A stretch of DNA of 64,000 nucleotides from positions 62,001 to 126,000 of the forward strand of contig NZ_JAUSTE010000010.1 of NCBI RefSeq assembly GCF_030812675.1, in the 5' to 3' direction. Positions within the stretch are counted from its first letter, which is position 1, and each line of letters begins with the position of its first letter. The notes beneath the pieces are model-generated. The model searched no databases, was not told the origin of the DNA, and was given only the letters and a program-made list of their open reading frames with translations. Both the position numbers and the translations under genes were made by a program. This document shows positions 36,564 to 45,400 of this stretch, piece after piece. This DNA is from Sinomonas atrocyanea. GTDB taxonomy: Bacteria; Actinomycetota; Actinomycetes; Actinomycetales; Micrococcaceae.

Positions 36564-37523
36564 GTGAGCCACCCGGCCCCGCCGATCGTCCGGCGTCTGG
36601 CCTTCCTTGCCGTGCTTCTGGGTGCCCTTGCCATCCTGCTCCCCGGGGTCCTGGCCCCGGGGGCCTCCGCGGCGGAGGGCCACGTGCCCGCGTCGCCGAG
36701 CGTCCCGGACCCGACCCCGTCGCCCACCCCGACGCCCGCCGGGCCGGCTGCCCAAGTGGCCCTCGCGCGCGCTGCCTGTGACTCAGTGCGCCTCACCGCG
36801 CGGACGGATGCCACGTCGCCCATGACGTACCGCGTCGCCGACGAAGCCGGAAACGTCGTGGCGACGGGCACCTTCTCCGGATCGGTGGATCGGGTCCTCT
36901 CACTTTCGACCGGGCATGACTACACGGCGGCCGTCGGGCCTGCGGGAGCCGACCCGATCGCCACGTCCTCGCCGGCCAGCCTGCGGGATGCCTGCCCGGT
37001 CTCCGTCACCGCAGATGCCCCCGGCTTCGACGATCCATGCGGCACCCAGGCCGACGCGGTCGTGGCGCCCACGATCATCGGGGTGGACTACCGCGTGGGC
37101 GGCACCGTGCTCGCGCCCGGGGCCAATTCCGCCGTGGGGATGGTGACCGTCGAGGCGAGCGCCCGGCCCGGCTACGTCCTCAAGGGCCCCTCGCGGTGGA
37201 CGCACACGTTCTCCGCCGCGCCATGCGCGGGCTCGGCACAGGCGGCGCCCGAGCCCCAGGAGGAGGCCCCTGCGCCCGCACCGCCACCTGCCGTCCCGCC
37301 CGCGGCGTCCGCTCCGGGCACCGGCACCTCCGTGGCCGCCCCGCCCGCGCCGCAAACACCGGCGCCCACTCAGGAACCCGAGCTCGACGCCTCCACCTCG
37401 CGCTCGGCCGCCCAGCCCGCCATGCAGGCTTCGATGGGCGGTCCGGGGCCCCTCGAATGGAGCATCATGATTGCCATCGCGGTGGCCGGCGGCGTCGCCT
37501 TCTGGCTCAAGACCCGCCACTGA
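36564..37523 (+). CDS. secreted, C-terminally membrane-anchored hypothetical protein
   Basis: A 319-residue surface protein. The signal peptide is at about 1-37 (RLAFLAVLLGALAILLPGVL, then ASAAEG cleavage region). Two short beta-rich repeats with cysteines lie at about 60-225 (ACDSVRLTA, ACPVSVTA). A Pro/Ala-rich stalk spans about 225-290, followed by a C-terminal membrane helix (WSIMIAIAVAGGVAFWL) with a short basic tail. There is no LPxTG motif, so anchoring is by the helix. GTG start with GAAAGGG upstream. Family not recognised; cell-wall-spanning display is inferred from the architecture. Confidence 0.75.
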   Translation: MSHPAPPIVRRLAFLAVLLGALAILLPGVLAPGASAAEGHVPASPSVPDPTPSPTPTPAGPAAQVALARAACDSVRLTARTDATSPMTYRVADEAGNVVATGTFSGSVDRVLSLSTGHDYTAAVGPAGADPIATSSPASLRDACPVSVTADAPGFDDPCGTQADAVVAPTIIGVDYRVGGTVLAPGANSAVGMVTVEASARPGYVLKGPSRWTHTFSAAPCAGSAQAAPEPQEEAPAPAPPPAVPPAASAPGTGTSVAAPPAPQTPAPTQEPELDASTSRSAAQPAMQASMGGPGPLEWSIMIAIAVAGGVAFWLKTRH

Positions 37524-37583
37524 GGCCCAGCGGCACGGGCCAAGGCCGTGCGCGCTCCGAGGAGCCTGCGGTCCGAGAATGCA

Positions 37584-37618
37584 GAAACGCCCCCGGTTCC
37601 ATGAACCGGGGGCGTTTC
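37584..37618 (-). terminator. terminator of tRNA-Ser(GCT)
   Basis: A perfect 16-bp stem GAAACGCCCCCGGTTC / GAACCGGGGGCGTTTC with a 3-nt loop, directly downstream of the minus-strand tRNA. It also ends the convergent plus-strand gene at 37523. Confidence 0.9.
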
Positions 37619-37625
37619 CACTCGG

Positions 37626-37714
37626 CGGAGACGGGGGGATTTGAACCCCCGGTCCAAGTTTCCCCGGACCCTTCATTAGCAGTGAAGTCCATTCGGCCGC
37701 TCTGGCACGTCTCC
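37626..37714 (-). tRNA. tRNA-Ser (GCT)
   Basis: On the minus strand an 89-nt class II tRNA: acceptor GGAGACG/CGTCTCC, D-arm GCCAGAGCGGCCGAATGG, anticodon loop CTGCTAA (anticodon GCT, reads AGY serine), a long variable arm (GGGTCCGGGGAAACTTGGACC), T-arm GGGGGTTCAAATCCC, discriminator G. CCA is not encoded. Confidence 0.97.
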
Positions 37715-37783
37715 TTGCTGTCGCCAGCCTGACAAGCGTACCCAACCCGGAGGGCGAGAGCAAAAACCTCGCCCCGCTCGAGT

Positions 37784-37944
37784 CTTGGAGGTCACCTTCA
37801 GGAGGTGACCCCCAGAAGGTGCCCCCCAGGAGGTGACCCCCAGGAGGTGACTCCCAGGAGCGGGGTCAGCGCAGGAGGTGACTCTCAGGAGGTGACCCCC
37901 AAGAGGTGACTCCCAGGAGGTGACTCCCAGGAGCGGGGTCAGCG
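37784..37944. repeat. 14-bp tandem array, locus 4 (about 9 units, with internal duplication)
   Basis: One forward unit (CTTGGAGGTCACCTT) is followed by about nine reverse units of CAGGAGGTGACCCC type. A longer block, CAGGAGCGGGGTCAGCG, occurs twice (37853 and about 37927). The second copy contains the stop codon of the S9 peptidase gene. Confidence 0.88.
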
Positions 37945-40185
37945 CAGGGTGCCGGTCAGGGCGCGCCACAGGAAGGTCTGGCTGCGGGCCTGCAGGGCCG
38001 CGGCCTGCCGGTTGTCCGAGGCCCCGGCGTGCCCGCCCTCGAGGGCCTCGTGGAACCAGACGTTCGGGATGCCCATGGCCTCCATGCGCGCGGCCATCTT
38101 GCGCGCCTGCACGGGCCCCACGCGGTCGTCGGAGGTCGCCGTCCAGATGAAGGTGTCCGGGTAGTCCACGCCGTCCCGCAGCAGGTGGTACGGGGAGAAG
38201 GTGCGGATGGACTCCCACTCGGCCGGATTGTCCGGGTCCCCGTACTCCGCGATCCACGAGTAGCCGGCGGAGAGCTTCGTGTACCGGCGCATGTCCAGCA
38301 GCGGCACCCCGCAGGAGATCGCTCCGAACAGCTGGGGGTAGCCCACCAGCATGTTCCCCACGAGCAGGCCGCCGTTGGAGCCGCCCGAACAGCCCAGGTG
38401 CTCGGGTGAGGTGACCCCGCGCCGGACGAGGTCCCGGGCCACCGCGGCGAAGTCCTCGTAGGCGCGGTGCCGCTTCTCCTTGAGCGCGGCCTGGTGCCAC
38501 GCCGGCCCGTACTCGCCGCCGCCGCGGATGTTCGCCACGACGTACACCCCGCCCTTCTCGAGCCACGCGCGCCCCACGGTGCCCGAGTAGGCGGGCGTGC
38601 GGGAGATCTCGAACCCGCCGTACCCCGACAGCTGGGTCGGCGCGGTCCCGTTGAGGACGAGCCCCTTGGGGCCGACCTGGAAGTACGGGACCTGGGTGCC
38701 GTCCGCCGAGACGGCGAAGTGCTGCTCGACCTCGAACCGTGACTCGTCGAAGAACGACGGCGCGCGCTTCACCTCGGCATGCTCCCCGCCGAGGGTGCCG
38801 CGCAGCAGCGTGGTCGGGGTCAGGAAGCCGGTGGCCACGAGCCAGTAGTCGTCCCCGGCGGCCGGGTCTTCGTCGTCCACCGCGTACGACTCGACGAGGT
38901 GCAGCGGGGGGCACGCATCGAGCACCCGGGGCGACCACGCGGCGTCGTCCGCCGATTCCTCCTGCTCTGCAGACTCCGGCTCCGCAGCCGCAGCCCCGCG
39001 CACGGGCGGGGTGAGGACACGGATCTCGGAGGAGACGTCGCGGAGGAGGTTGAGCAGCAGGTGGCTCCTGGTCCACGACCACGACTGCAGCGAGGTGTGG
39101 GCATCCGGCGCGAACAGCACCCTGACCTCCCGCGAGCCGGCCATGAACGCCTCGAAGTCGGCGGCCAGGAGCGACCCCGCGGGGAACACGCGCCCGTTCG
39201 CGCCGTCCTGGCCGGCCCGGTCTTGGCCGGCGCCGTCCTGGTCCGCGCCGTCGGCGCCGAAGTGCCAGTCGCGCTGGGGCCGGAACAGGATCCACTCCCG
39301 GTGCAGGTCAACGTCCACATCGGTGGGCACGGGGATGCGCTGCCAGGCGCCGTCCCACCAGATCGAGTGCTCGACGTCGAAGAAGCTGATGCGGTCGCTC
39401 GCGATGAGGCGCTCGAACCCGGGAGTGTCGTCGAATCCGGCGCCGGCCATCATGTGCTCTGCGGGGACCTCGAAGATCACCTCGGCGTCGGCGAGGTCGG
39501 TGCCGCGCGGCAGCCTGCGCACGATCCGCGGGTAGGAGGACGTGGTGACCGCGTCCTCGCCGAGGGTCGAGGAGACCAGGAGGGTGTCGGAATCCAGCCA
39601 GTCCACCCCGCCCTTCGCGGCGGGGAGGGCGAAGCCGCCCTCGGCGGGGTCGACGAAGGCGCGGTCCTCGACGTCGTACTCCCGCACGGCCGCGGCATCG
39701 CCGCCGTCGGGGGAGAGCCGGACCATGCAGCGCCGCCACGAGATCCCGTCCGCCGGGCGCAGGAAGTTGGCCCCGCCCCAGACCCACTCGACCCCGTCCG
39801 CGGCAGCCAGCGCATCGACGTCGAGCACGGTCTCCCACTCGGGGGTCCGGGTCACATAGGACTCCCACCGGGTCCGCCGCCACAGCCCCTTGGGGTGCTC
39901 GCCATCCCGCCAGAAGTTGTAGTACCAGTCTCCGCGCTTGGCGACCATGGGGATCCGGTCCGTCGAGTCCATGACCTCGAGGATCCGTGCCTCGAGCTCG
40001 GGGTAGTCGGCCGTCTCGAGCAGTTCCTCCGTGCGGGCGTTCTGCTCCCGCACCCACGCGAGCTGGTCCTCGCCATGGATGTCCTCGAGCCACAGGTTCT
40101 CGTCGACGGGCTGGTCTGCGGGGACGGGGGCGGCCGGGGCAAGGGTGGCGGTGTCCGCGGCGGACTCTGGCGGCTGGGCAGTCAT
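37939..40185 (-). CDS. S9-family prolyl oligopeptidase
   Basis: A 748-residue serine peptidase. A beta-propeller-like N-terminal part spans about 30-480. An alpha/beta-hydrolase domain follows, with nucleophile Ser in GCSGGSNGG (near 600), Asp in TSDDRVGP (near 680) and His in EGGHAGAS (near 717). Conserved lead-in motifs YGGFEISRTPAYSG and NIRGGGEYGPAWHQAALKEK fit prolyl oligopeptidase S9A. No signal peptide, so probably cytoplasmic degradation of proline-containing peptides. Insertions rich in Asp/Gly/Gln (near 320-335) and Glu (near 410-425) are probably loops. ATG with GGAAGG upstream. The 3' end abuts a 14-bp repeat array. Confidence 0.93.
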   Translation of the reverse strand: MTAQPPESAADTATLAPAAPVPADQPVDENLWLEDIHGEDQLAWVREQNARTEELLETADYPELEARILEVMDSTDRIPMVAKRGDWYYNFWRDGEHPKGLWRRTRWESYVTRTPEWETVLDVDALAAADGVEWVWGGANFLRPADGISWRRCMVRLSPDGGDAAAVREYDVEDRAFVDPAEGGFALPAAKGGVDWLDSDTLLVSSTLGEDAVTTSSYPRIVRRLPRGTDLADAEVIFEVPAEHMMAGAGFDDTPGFERLIASDRISFFDVEHSIWWDGAWQRIPVPTDVDVDLHREWILFRPQRDWHFGADGADQDGAGQDRAGQDGANGRVFPAGSLLAADFEAFMAGSREVRVLFAPDAHTSLQSWSWTRSHLLLNLLRDVSSEIRVLTPPVRGAAAAEPESAEQEESADDAAWSPRVLDACPPLHLVESYAVDDEDPAAGDDYWLVATGFLTPTTLLRGTLGGEHAEVKRAPSFFDESRFEVEQHFAVSADGTQVPYFQVGPKGLVLNGTAPTQLSGYGGFEISRTPAYSGTVGRAWLEKGGVYVVANIRGGGEYGPAWHQAALKEKRHRAYEDFAAVARDLVRRGVTSPEHLGCSGGSNGGLLVGNMLVGYPQLFGAISCGVPLLDMRRYTKLSAGYSWIAEYGDPDNPAEWESIRTFSPYHLLRDGVDYPDTFIWTATSDDRVGPVQARKMAARMEAMGIPNVWFHEALEGGHAGASDNRQAAALQARSQTFLWRALTGTLR

Positions 40186-40223
40186 GGGGCCATCCTTCCA
40201 CGCCGCACGTTAAGCTCAACCCT

Positions 40224-42221
40224 ATGGTTCGGGGCGGGATTCTGCGTGTGGCGGTGGTGGGCGGCGGCCCCCGCGGAGCCTCCGCCGTCGAGCGTCTCCT
40301 CGCCGTGCACGCCCAGCGGTCGGCCCCCGCGCACGACGCCGACGCCTCCCCGCGCGGCCGCCCCGCCGCCCGCGGAGCCCGCCTCGAGATCACCGTCTAT
40401 GACCCGTTCGCCCCCGGGCCCGGCAAGGTCTGGCGCCCGGCGCAGCCGCGCCTGTTCCTCATGAACACCCAGGCCTTCTATCCCACGCTCATCCCGAGCG
40501 AGCCCGGCCTCGCGCACCCTCTCGCGGGAGGGAGCTTCGACTCGTGGCGCGCGGCCCAGCGCGAGGCGATCGACGCCGGAACGTGCACCCTCGCAGCCGA
40601 GGAGCAGGCCGAGCTCAAGGGCCTCGAATCGAGCGACTTCCCGCCGCGCGCGCTCTACGGGCGCTACCTCGCCCAGACGTGGGACGCGGTCCTCGCAGCG
40701 GCGCCGCCCGGGGCGGCCGTGCGGCACGTGCCGGCCGAGGTTGCCCGGGTGGGGCGCACTCCCCACGGGTTCGCCGTCACCTGCTCCAACGGCCGCGCCC
40801 AGGAAGCGGACGCCGTCGTCCTCGCGCTCGGCCACGTGCCCGCCCAGCCCAGCCCCGAGCAGGCGGCGCTCGCCGACGCGGCGGCGCATCTGGGGCTGCA
40901 CTACCTGCCGCCGGCGGCTCCCGCCGATGTGGACTGGGACCGGCTGCCGGCGGGCGAGACCGTGCTGGTGCGCGGCATGGGGCTGAACTTCTTCGACGTG
41001 ATGGCCGCGCTCACCGAGGGCCGCGGCGGCCGGTTCGCCGAGGGGCACGACGGGCGGCTCGTGTACACGCCGTGCGGGCGCGAGCCGCTCATCGTCGCCG
41101 CCTCCCGGCGCGGGGTGCCGTACCGGGGCAAGGCCGAGCTCGATGCCTACTACGCTCCCTCCGTCGAGCTGCGCTGGCTCACCCGAGCGGCAGCCCTCGC
41201 CCCGCGGCAGGCCGGGATCCAGCCCTCCTTCGACCAGGACCTCTGGCCCCTCCTGCACCGCGACACACTGTGGGCGTACTATGCGACCCTCGCCCGGGTC
41301 GAGCCCGCGGCCGTGTCCGAGGGCTTCCTCGGAGAGCTCTCGTCCGCGCTGGCCGTGGAGGGCCCGGGCTGGGAGCCGCGCGCCTCGGCGGTGGTGCGCG
41401 ACGGCGTGGTCCCGGCCCGGCGGCTCGACCTCCGTGCGCTGGGGGCGCCGCTGGCCGGCTGGCACGCCGCCGACCGCGCCGAGCTCGACGCCCGGGTCCT
41501 CGCGTACCTCGATGAGGACGCCGCAGGATCCGCGCGGGGAGAGTACGACCCGGTCAAGATGGCCATCGCCGCCCTCCACCGGGGCCGGGCGGTGCTCAAG
41601 GAGGCCGTGGCGGACGGCGGCATCACCGAGGCCTCGTGGGTCTCGGGCCTGCGCGGCTGGTTCGAGGGGCTCGCCGAGGGCCTCGCGAGCGGGCCGCCTG
41701 CCCAGCGGATCCGCCAGCTGGCCGCCCTCATGCGCGCTGGGATCGTGAGCACCGTGGGGCCCGAGCCCCGCTTCTCCGTGGACCGCCTCGCGCGCACCTT
41801 CACCGCAGCCTCGCCCTGGGTGGGCGGCCCGGAGGTGCGCTCGCGCTGGCTGGTCGAGGCCCTCGCGCCGGCGAACGCCGTGGCGCGGGCCGACTCTCCG
41901 CTGCTGTCCGGCCTGCTGGCGGACGGCCTCGTGCGGCCGCGCTTCCTCGCGGGCGCGGACGGGGTGCCGCAGCCCGCTACCGGGCTGGACGTCACCTCAC
42001 CGCCGTACCGCGCGCTCGACGTCAACGGCCTGCCGGTCGAGGGCCTCTACGTGCTGGGCCTCCAGCTCTCCGCGGTGCAGTGGGGCACCGCGATCGCCGC
42101 CGAGGCCCACCCGTTCGCCGCGCCGGGCGAAGCGCACGAGGGCGCCCCCTATCCCAGCGGGCAGCGCACCCTCCGCGACGCGGACGCCATCGCGCGGGAC
42201 ATTCTGGGAGTCACCTCCTGA
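40224..42221 (+). CDS. FAD/NAD(P)-binding protein
   Basis: A 665-residue flavoprotein of the NAD_binding_9 type. The dinucleotide motif is VAVVGGGPRGASAVERLL (10-27), with later blocks VYDPFAPGPGKVWR, LALGHVPAQPS and VLVRGMGLNFFDVMAALTEG. Such proteins are often annotated as hydroxyacylglutathione-like or amine-oxidase-related, but their substrates are unknown. The ATG at 40224 lies 7 nt after TAAGCT (leaderless) in a 38-bp divergent gap from the S9 peptidase. The final residues ILGVTS are encoded by the first unit of a 14-bp repeat array. Confidence 0.85.
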   Translation: MVRGGILRVAVVGGGPRGASAVERLLAVHAQRSAPAHDADASPRGRPAARGARLEITVYDPFAPGPGKVWRPAQPRLFLMNTQAFYPTLIPSEPGLAHPLAGGSFDSWRAAQREAIDAGTCTLAAEEQAELKGLESSDFPPRALYGRYLAQTWDAVLAAAPPGAAVRHVPAEVARVGRTPHGFAVTCSNGRAQEADAVVLALGHVPAQPSPEQAALADAAAHLGLHYLPPAAPADVDWDRLPAGETVLVRGMGLNFFDVMAALTEGRGGRFAEGHDGRLVYTPCGREPLIVAASRRGVPYRGKAELDAYYAPSVELRWLTRAAALAPRQAGIQPSFDQDLWPLLHRDTLWAYYATLARVEPAAVSEGFLGELSSALAVEGPGWEPRASAVVRDGVVPARRLDLRALGAPLAGWHAADRAELDARVLAYLDEDAAGSARGEYDPVKMAIAALHRGRAVLKEAVADGGITEASWVSGLRGWFEGLAEGLASGPPAQRIRQLAALMRAGIVSTVGPEPRFSVDRLARTFTAASPWVGGPEVRSRWLVEALAPANAVARADSPLLSGLLADGLVRPRFLAGADGVPQPATGLDVTSPPYRALDVNGLPVEGLYVLGLQLSAVQWGTAIAAEAHPFAAPGEAHEGAPYPSGQRTLRDADAIARDILGVTS

Positions 42222-42330
42222 GGGTCACCTCCTTGGGGGTCACCTCCTGGGGGTCACCTCCTGGGGGTAGCCTCCTGGGGGTCACCTCCTGGGAACCCAC
42301 ACGTGGTGACCTTCAGGAGGTGACTCCCAG
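42204..42330. repeat. 14-bp tandem array, locus 5 (6 forward, 2 inverted units)
   Basis: Six forward units of CTGGGGGTCACCTC type start inside the last codons of the preceding gene. They are followed by two reverse units ending at 42330. The outer ends, CTGGGAGTCACCTCCTGA and TCAGGAGGTGACTCCCAG, are perfect 18-bp inverted repeats, so the whole element can fold. Confidence 0.9.
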
Positions 42331-42349
42331 ACGATGCTGAGGCCGAATA

Positions 42350-42396
42350 CGACGACGGCCGGCGACCTCCCGTGGGGAAGCCGCCGGCCGTCGTCG
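42350..42396. terminator. bidirectional terminator hairpin
   Basis: A perfect 15-bp stem CGACGACGGCCGGCG / CGCCGGCCGTCGTCG with a 17-nt loop, between the convergent flavoprotein and nuclease genes. Confidence 0.8.
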
Positions 42397-42410
42397 CCCG
42401 TCACCTTGGC

Positions 42411-42490
42411 GCGTACCCGGAACACGGAAACCGCGCCGAGATGCGTACCCGAGAGGGATCAGGGGCGACGAGATGCGTACCCGAAACCGG
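42411..42490. repeat. 32-bp-period dispersed repeat, locus B (3 copies)
   Basis: GCGTACCCGR starts at 42411, 42443 and 42475, exactly 32 bp apart. The first two copies end in CGAGAT, as at locus A (15769). It ends 2 bp before the stop codon of the secreted nuclease gene. Confidence 0.8.
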
Positions 42491-42492
42491 GG

Positions 42493-45400
42493 TCAGTGGC
42501 AGAGCCTCGCGTAGTTCCTGGTCAGCGCCTCGACGGCCTTCGCCGAGCGGTTGCCCGGGTCGTCGAGGCTCTTCCCGAGCGCCGCGCACTGCGCGGACGC
42601 GGGCACCGGGGCCGGTTGGTCGACCACGGGGACGGAGATCGGGAGCGCCACGGCGGTCTTCGACTCGAGCGCCGACACCACGTAGGTGCCGCCCTGCGGG
42701 AACTCCGGGACCGTGAAGTCCAGGACCGCCCTGCCGCCGGTCACGCCGTAGGTCCCCACGAGGACCGGCTCGCCGGCCGCAGGGTAGTACGTGAGCGAGA
42801 CCTGCGAGTTCACCGGGCTGCCCAGAGACGTCAGGTCGAGCTGGCCCACCGTGACGGAGAGCTTCTGGCCGGGCGTCACGGACGACGGCGCACCGGTCAC
42901 CTCGGCGCTGCGCTTGGCGAAGTCCGGGGAGACCGGGGAGTTCGCCGCGAGGTACGAGATCCACGCGTCGCGGTCGATCAGGCCCGAATCACGCGTGTCC
43001 GTGCCGCTCTTGAAGACGTGGAAGTTGTCCCCGCCCTGCGCCAGGAAGCTGAACGTGCCCACACGGTACGTACGCTGCGGATCGATCGGGCCCCCGTTGA
43101 CCTGCACCGACGTGACCCGGTCGCCCTCGGGGCGGGTCGAGTCGAACGTGTAGGTGAGGTTCTTCGAGGTGCCCAGCTGCAGGTACGGACGGCTCGGGAC
43201 GTTGCCCGCGTCGTCACGCTGCCACTGCTGCTCGAGCATCGTCTTGACCTGTGCGCCGGTCAGGGACGTGGTCCAGAGGTTGTTCACGAACGGCAGGACC
43301 GCGTTGGCCTCGGCGTACGTGACCGTTCCATCGGGTGCGTAGTACAGCTCGGCGCGCAGGCCGCCCGGGTTCACGACGCCGATCTCGGCACCGCCCGCGG
43401 ACGCATCCTTGAGCGTGGCCAGCAGTGAGTCGGCGACGAGACCGCCGAGGGTGGACGACGACGCCCGGTCGTCCCGCTTGCCGCCGGAGAACGCGGTCGT
43501 GACGTCCGCGGTCACCTTGCCGATCGGCTGGCTGCCGATCTGGTCGGCCTCGGCGAGTGCCGCGTCGACGATCCCCTTGACCGCGGCGACCCGCGGGTAG
43601 GCGGCCACAAGGCTCGCGTCCGCCGCGGTGGAGCGCTTGACGTTGGACTGCGAGTACCTGGTGACCTGCTTCGTTGCCAGATCGACGGTGAGGTCGATCA
43701 TGCCCACGTTCTCGCCGTAGTTGCCGGTCTGCAGCACGGGCCGGGTCTTGCCAGGCTGGCCGGGGACCGGGCCGTCCCAGGTGTACTCCTTGTGCGTGTG
43801 GCCCGTGAAGATGGCGGCGACGTCCGCGGACGTCTGGGTCACCAGCTTCGCGAAGGGGCCGCCTGCGGCGATCTCCGCCTCGAGGGTCGCACCGTCCGGG
43901 GTGCCGGCGCCGGCACCCTCGTGGTACTCGGCCACGATGACGTCGGCGAGGTTCTCGGCCTTGATCTTCGCGGCCACCCGGTTGACGGCGTCCGTCGGAT
44001 CGCCGAAGTCGAGGGAGCTCACGCCGCCCGGTGAGACGAGCGTCGGGGTCTCCTGGGTCACGACGCCGATCACGGCGACCTTGAGCCCGCCAGACTGGAC
44101 CACGGTGTACTCGGGGAGGGCCGGCGTCGTGGTGCCCTTCTGGTACACGTTCGCGCCGAGGTACGGGAACTTCGCGCTCGAGGACACGCGGCCCGTGAGG
44201 TCAGCGGAGCCCATGTCGAACTCGTGGTTGCCCACCGCGCTGGCCTTGGCCTCGAGGGCGTTGAGGACGTCGAGCGTGGGCTGGTCGTCCTGGCTCGCCG
44301 AGGCGAACAGGGATGCGCCGATGTTGTCGCCCGCGGAGAGGAACAGGGCGTTGCCGCCGGGCGCCTCGGCCTTGAGCTGCTCGACCGTGCCCGCGAACTT
44401 CACGGTGTTGGCGTCGATGCGGCCGTGGAAGTCGTTGATGTTCACGAGCCGGAGGGCCGCCTCGGTCGGTGCGGTGGCGAGGTTCATCCCGAGCACGAAC
44501 GGGTCGTGGTCGGAGGAGCGGTACTGGTCCGCCACGTAGTAGTCCGTGACGTTGTAGTTGTAGCGGCTGTACTCGAGCGCGATCGACTCGTAGGCGTTGA
44601 TGTTCCAGACGTCCGCACCGCTGACCGCGGCATCCGCCGCCGGGGAGGCGAGGACGTGGTCGAGGGACCCGACCATGCCGCCGAACGCGTATGTGTGCTT
44701 GCCCGTGCGGGCCTCCTGGTCGATGTACCCAGCGTCGGTGAGGACCTTGATCGGATCCTCGAACTGGTAGGCGTTGAAGTCGCCGACGAGCAGGACCTTG
44801 TCCGTCTTCGCCGCGGCCTTCATCGTGTCGGCGAACGTCACGAGCGCCTGCGCCTGCCGAGTGCGGGCGAGGTTCGAGGCGCCCTGGCCCTTGTCGGTGT
44901 CATCCGGCGTCGCGGCCGAGCCCTTGGACTTGAAGTGGTTCACGATCGCGAGGAACGTCGTGCCGTCGCCACCGGTGACGGGCTTGAACGCTTGGGCGAG
45001 CGGCTGGCGTGCGATGCCCGTGAACGCTGCGTCATCGAGGATCACGGAGGCGCCCACTGGCGCTGCGACGGCCTTGCGATAGATGAACGCCGTGCGGATC
45101 ACGTCCTCCTGTGCGGGGACGACGGCCGGGCTCGGGACGAACGCCCACGTGTCCGGGGCAGCGGCGTTGAGCGCGTCGACGAGGATCGAGAGCGCGGAGT
45201 CGCGGTTCTTGCCGAACTTGGACGAGTTCTCGATCTCCTCGAGCGAGATGACGCCCGCGCCGGAGGCGTTGATCGCCGCGACGATCTTGGCCTGTTGGCG
45301 CAGGAGGTTCTCCTGGTTCGCGGCGCCGCGGGCGTCGCAGCCCGAATTCACCGTGATCGGGTTGCCCGCGCGGTCGGTGTAGTACGTGCAGCCGGTGAGC

